In this document: positions 62,831 to 64,000 of the stretch, piece after piece
Layout of the letters: each line of letters opens with the position of its first letter
Position numbering within the stretch: position 1 is the stretch's first letter
Assembly (NCBI RefSeq): GCF_001677955.1
Contig: NZ_LELA01000073.1
Location: forward strand, 1-64,000
DNA length: 64,000 nucleotides
From: Chryseobacterium sp. BGARF1
Lineage (GTDB): Bacteria > Bacteroidota > Bacteroidia > Flavobacteriales > Weeksellaceae
Direction: 5' to 3'
Notes under the pieces: generated by a model
Database searches by the model: none
What the model saw: only the letters and a program-made list of their open reading frames with translations
Told to the model about the DNA's origin: nothing
Made by a program: the position numbers and the translations under genes

Positions 62831-64000
62831 ATGAAAACGAAGATTTTATCTTACTGGTGCATCTTTTTATTATGCATCAGCAGTAATTCTTATGCCCAAA
62901 TTGTAATTACCAATAAAGACTTTTCTTTTGGTACAACGGGTAGAATCGGAGCTGGTTATTCGCCAAATGCTGATGGAAAAACTGGTAGACAGTTGAATCT
63001 TAATAATCAAGGCTCGCTCGGAGGAAGAATGGATCAAGGGGATTATGTAGATTTTTTGCCGGCTTTTCATTTTACTCCTGTTGTGAATGGTGACAGTGTA
63101 AAAAGCACAAAAATTGACATGCAGGCGAGGCTGAGTTTTTATTCTGGAGGAACTTTTTTGGGAAATGTAGATTCAAAATCAAATCAGGGGATGATTATCG
63201 CTTTACCAGAAGCTTTTGTAGAAGCTCGAAATATTATGGGGAGTGATTGGGATGTTTGGGCTGGTTCTCGTTGGTTGAGATATGATGATGTACATATTGC
63301 CGATTATTTTTACTTTGATGACCATTCGGCGACAGGCTGGGGAGTGATACATAAAAACACTCGATTTTCAATGTTCTTTCCTGCGGCAATAGATACAGCA
63401 GCGAGTAATTCGACGCCTTATTCTTATACGAACGTTATTAGCGGAACTAAAAGTTTGATTTACAGACAAAGGGAAGTTTTTATTTTAGAACATATTATTC
63501 CATTTAAAAATAATAATCAAAAACTAAAACTTCTAGCTGAGTTTCATAATGTCGAAAAATCGGGAAATAAGTCTGTAGAAAAATATCCTTCAGATCATGG
63601 TTGGGTGTTGGGGGCAAAATTAAATTCGAATATTAAGACAAAAATCACAGGCTCATTCAATCAAATATCTTTACGATATGGAAGCGGAATCGCCAATGGA
63701 GGTGACGGAGGAAATACACAAACCTGGAGAACATATGGCGCTCCCGATGCATTGACCAAAACTTACAAAGATGCTTATTCATTGACATTGGTTGAGCATA
63801 TTTTGTTAAACCTTTCCAATAAATGGTCAGTTAATGCCTATGCAGTTTATACCCAAAGTAAAGGCGGAGCAGAAAGTGATAATAAGGCTGTAGATTATTA
63901 TCAAAGAGAAATTTTTAATAAGAAATCTGAATTTAACACGGGTTTACGAGCGACTTATTATTTCAATAATTGGTTTCATCTTCTTTCAGAATTACATTTT
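62831..64000 (+). CDS. LamB-like carbohydrate porin (partial, runs off the window)
   Basis: The frame is open from ATG 62831 to the window end (390 codons). A signal peptide (MKTKILSYWCIFLLCISSNS, then YAQ) is followed by maltoporin-like blocks: FGTTGRIGAGYSPNADGKTG, LPEAFVEARNIMGSDWDVWA, GSRWLRYDDVHIADYFYFDD. LamB/ScrY porins guide sugars across the outer membrane. Placement 4 bases after the sugar transporter stop ties it to the LacI operon. The C-terminal strands are outside the window. Confidence 0.82.
   Translation, partial: MKTKILSYWCIFLLCISSNSYAQIVITNKDFSFGTTGRIGAGYSPNADGKTGRQLNLNNQGSLGGRMDQGDYVDFLPAFHFTPVVNGDSVKSTKIDMQARLSFYSGGTFLGNVDSKSNQGMIIALPEAFVEARNIMGSDWDVWAGSRWLRYDDVHIADYFYFDDHSATGWGVIHKNTRFSMFFPAAIDTAASNSTPYSYTNVISGTKSLIYRQREVFILEHIIPFKNNNQKLKLLAEFHNVEKSGNKSVEKYPSDHGWVLGAKLNSNIKTKITGSFNQISLRYGSGIANGGDGGNTQTWRTYGAPDALTKTYKDAYSLTLVEHILLNLSNKWSVNAYAVYTQSKGGAESDNKAVDYYQREIFNKKSEFNTGLRATYYFNNWFHLLSELHF

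Overview
The window is AT-rich and reads as a Flavobacteriia genome, most like Chryseobacterium or a close relative. The evidence is type IX secretion (T9SS) C-terminal sorting domains ending in KK, many lipoproteins, TonB-dependent receptors with carboxypeptidase-like N-terminal domains, an ECF sigma/FecR/TonB receptor set, DUF2911 and DUF4236 proteins, and promoters of the Bacteroidota type (-33 TTTG, -7 TAnnTTTG). I saw no rRNA, tRNA or CRISPR. The species assignment is inference.

Bases 1-13.6 kb: an accessory stretch. The window opens in the 3' end of an IS3-like element that truncates a T9SS protein gene. A second, inverted copy of the same IS end lies at 8448-8535, and a 5' end of a related element lies at 13407-13567. 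Between them are a secreted T9SS protein, small secreted or lipoproteins, a TPR histidine kinase with its LuxR-type regulator, a large hybrid histidine kinase and a DUF4236 protein.

Bases 13.6-22.6 kb (minus strand): the most unusual locus. It is a five-gene set: GMC oxidoreductase, PAS-cupin protein, a lipoprotein with one c-type haem motif, a 1039-residue protein that fuses a catalase-like domain to a LodA-like quinoprotein amine/amino-acid oxidase (cysteine tryptophylquinone type), and a LodB-like flavoprotein that would build the LodA cofactor. Intergenic gaps carry stem-loops.

Bases 23-30 kb: a HAD hydrolase, AraC and Crp regulators, a serine hydrolase, an esterase broken by an in-frame stop, a RidA-like lipoprotein and intergenic debris with repeats.

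Bases 30.2-38.2 kb: an organophosphate/phosphonate scavenging locus. A divergent XRE-cupin regulator faces a phosphonatase-like HAD enzyme, a TonB receptor, a PhoD-type phosphatase, an alcohol dehydrogenase of the phosphonate-associated type and an OPA-family MFS transporter.

Bases 38.3-43.6 kb: an OmpR/histidine kinase pair diverges from a porin/Dabb/cupin-like operon whose promoter carries four heptamers at exact 11-bp spacing, a likely binding site for the regulator. Bases 43.6-53.9 kb: an ECF sigma factor diverges from FecR anti-sigma and a 1097-residue TonB receptor, followed by a beta-helix lipoprotein, a T9SS adhesin-like protein, a lipoprotein and an S41 peptidase. Bases 54.2-59.1 kb: PIG-L deacetylase, a 34-residue membrane peptide overlapping both neighbours, a sodium:solute symporter and a DUF2911 protein. 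Bases 59.4-64 kb: a LacI-regulated sugar operon (repressor, PfkB sugar kinase, FucP-like transporter, LamB-like porin running off the end) with two copies of a palindromic operator.
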